Part shown: in pieces, positions 10,211-64,000 of the stretch
Layout: the number at the start of each line of letters is the position of its first letter
Position numbering within the stretch: the first letter of the stretch is position 1
Source: Burhinus oedicnemus
Taxonomy: Eukaryota > Chordata > Aves > Charadriiformes > Burhinidae
Direction of reading: 5' to 3'
NCBI GenBank assembly: GCA_008921705.1
Contig: VFFE01007795.1
Coordinates: 298,341 to 362,340 of the forward strand
DNA length: 64,000 nt
Program-made: the position numbers and the translations under genes
The notes under the pieces: generated by a model
The model's database searches: none
Told to the model about the DNA's origin: nothing
Seen by the model: only the letters and a program-made list of their open reading frames with translations

Positions 10211-11575
10211 AACATTTTTTTTTTTTTTAACATGATTCAGCATTGAATGTCATTCTGACCTTTTCTGGCAGTGCTGAAATAGAGATCAGAGCTACGTGTG
10301 TGTGCAGGGCAGGTGAGCTTGTTCATGTACTGGAAACAGCAACAGGGGTACGGTTAAACAGTTTAAATTGACCCGAAACAACTCTGTAAGGTGATCGCTT
10401 AGATATGGAGACTCTACAAATGTACAAATCCGGTATCTTTATATTCACCAATAACAATAATTACCAATAACAACTGGAATACTGGAATAAACCAAAGCAG
10501 CTGCTGGTGAGCATATAAAGCAACTGGCAGTATTTTATTGCTTGGGGGGAGAGGGGAGAGAAGAGAATTTGTGTGATGTGTTTGTAAAATATATTTACAA
10601 TTTTAAATTCTAAAAATGTGTTGCAGGGGGTAATGTTTTATCATAAAGAAGACTGAAAACAAAGCTTATTAAATGGGACTTTTGTCCCTTCAAGAAATTG
10701 TTTGACTTAAAAAGCTCATGTGTGACAGTACACGTTTACAGGTTTATGGATCATTAAAGAGCTTTTGTATCAATCTTCTACTGCCATAGTTTAAAAAAAG
10801 CCATTTTCTTTTAAAATGTTTCTGATTTGTATGAACTCATTTCAGTTTTACTCTTGTCAGTAATTCTCCTTCAGAGGTTTTATCCCATTAAAAAAATCTC
10901 TGCTTAAAAACCCCCACAGGTTGCAAGACATACCATTAAATATTTCATTGCATAGGGAATAACATATGTTCTAACAAAATTTACAAAAGTGGGGGAGTAA
11001 TGTTCACCGCATACTGCAGCTTTCAACAAGCATTTTGTTAAAACATCTAAACTGTCCTTTGTCTGAAGAGTGCACCCTTCTTGGTGGCAGAATAAAGGTC
11101 CCCAAAATCACAGATCTAACCCTTTCACAAGAGAATCCGGTGCAGCATTCCTTGTCCATCAGACAGCACCTTTCTGATACCATGTTTTTAAAAACCACGT
11201 AACCTGGACACCAGTGTTAGCAGAGGTTGACTCCGTGCTTTTCCCTCAAACAGCAGCTGCTGATGAAGGGAGAGGAACGTTGAAATCATATTTAAAACAT
11301 CTCCCCAGTTTCTTATTTGGGGGAAAGAAGGCCCTTACGATTTTTCGTATTGTTGCTAATGCTAGATTGTTCAGAATGGAATGACTTGACTTAATGAAGA
11401 ATTAACCTTTTTCAAAAGTAACCATGAATTAATACAAGCCTTGAGACAGAAAGACTGACCTCCTGTGCTTTTTAGTGCTATATAGTGTCTGAGCCTCAAT
11501 CTCGGAGAAATCTTGAAGGGATTTAGCACCATAATTGTCTTTCGTTACCGAATGTCCCACTAAAATGATGTTCTG
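10200..11575 (-). other. GRIP1: GRIP1 3' UTR (probable extent)
   Basis: Non-coding sequence downstream of the GRIP1 stop on the minus strand. AATAAA on that strand occurs at 10534-10539, 10038-10043 and 9849-9854. The first would give a 3' UTR of about 1.05 kb that stays clear of HELB. The others would overlap the HELB 3' UTR. Confidence 0.55.
10534..10539 (-). terminator. GRIP1: Candidate GRIP1 polyadenylation signal
   Basis: AATAAA on the minus strand, the first after the GRIP1 stop. Two further minus-strand AATAAA hexamers at 10038-10043 and 9849-9854 are alternatives. Confidence 0.45.

Positions 11576-64000
<52,425 letters not shown>

Overview
The window is vertebrate nuclear DNA, most likely from a bird. 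The reasons are: split genes with GT/AG introns; a recognisable CR1 LINE 3' region on the minus strand (about 32450-32912) plus three CR1 scraps; otherwise low repeat content with compact introns; and a HELB-GRIP1 tail-to-tail neighbourhood like that of vertebrate genomes. Species cannot be named from the sequence alone. There is no bacterial-style content, no CRISPR and no operon.

Left part (1-9141, plus strand): the 3' half of HELB, DNA helicase B, in nine exons. They join in frame to 489 codons plus a stop and carry helicase motifs II, III, V and VI and the C-terminal tail. The first ~550 bases are not new sequence. Bases 1-533 are a near-identical copy of 7215-7759, with two substitutions and one 12-base length difference, and they end at a 20-N gap (534-553). 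This looks like an uncollapsed second haplotype placed in the scaffold by mistake.

Middle (9142-11575): the convergent 3' UTRs of HELB (plus) and GRIP1 (minus).

Right part (11576-64000, minus strand): the 3' two thirds of GRIP1, the multi-PDZ scaffold that binds AMPA-receptor and other membrane-protein tails. Eighteen exons join with perfect phase agreement into 887 codons. They encode PDZ3, a linker, PDZ4, PDZ5, PDZ6, a long linker and PDZ7, ending at a TAG at 11576-11578. The exons for PDZ1, PDZ2 and the N-terminus lie beyond base 64000. Introns occupy most of this part. They hold CR1 fragments, a MIR-like fragment, a G-quadruplex-capable run, simple repeats and one unusually GC/CpG-rich patch (about 55860-56170).

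The two genes are neighbours but do not act together: HELB works in the nucleus on replication and end resection, GRIP1 at membranes and synapses. I found no undescribed biological system. The best observations are the scaffold duplication, the repeated phase 1-2-1 exon design of the PDZ domains, a 52-codon cassette-type exon with a weak donor, and the GC-rich intronic patch.
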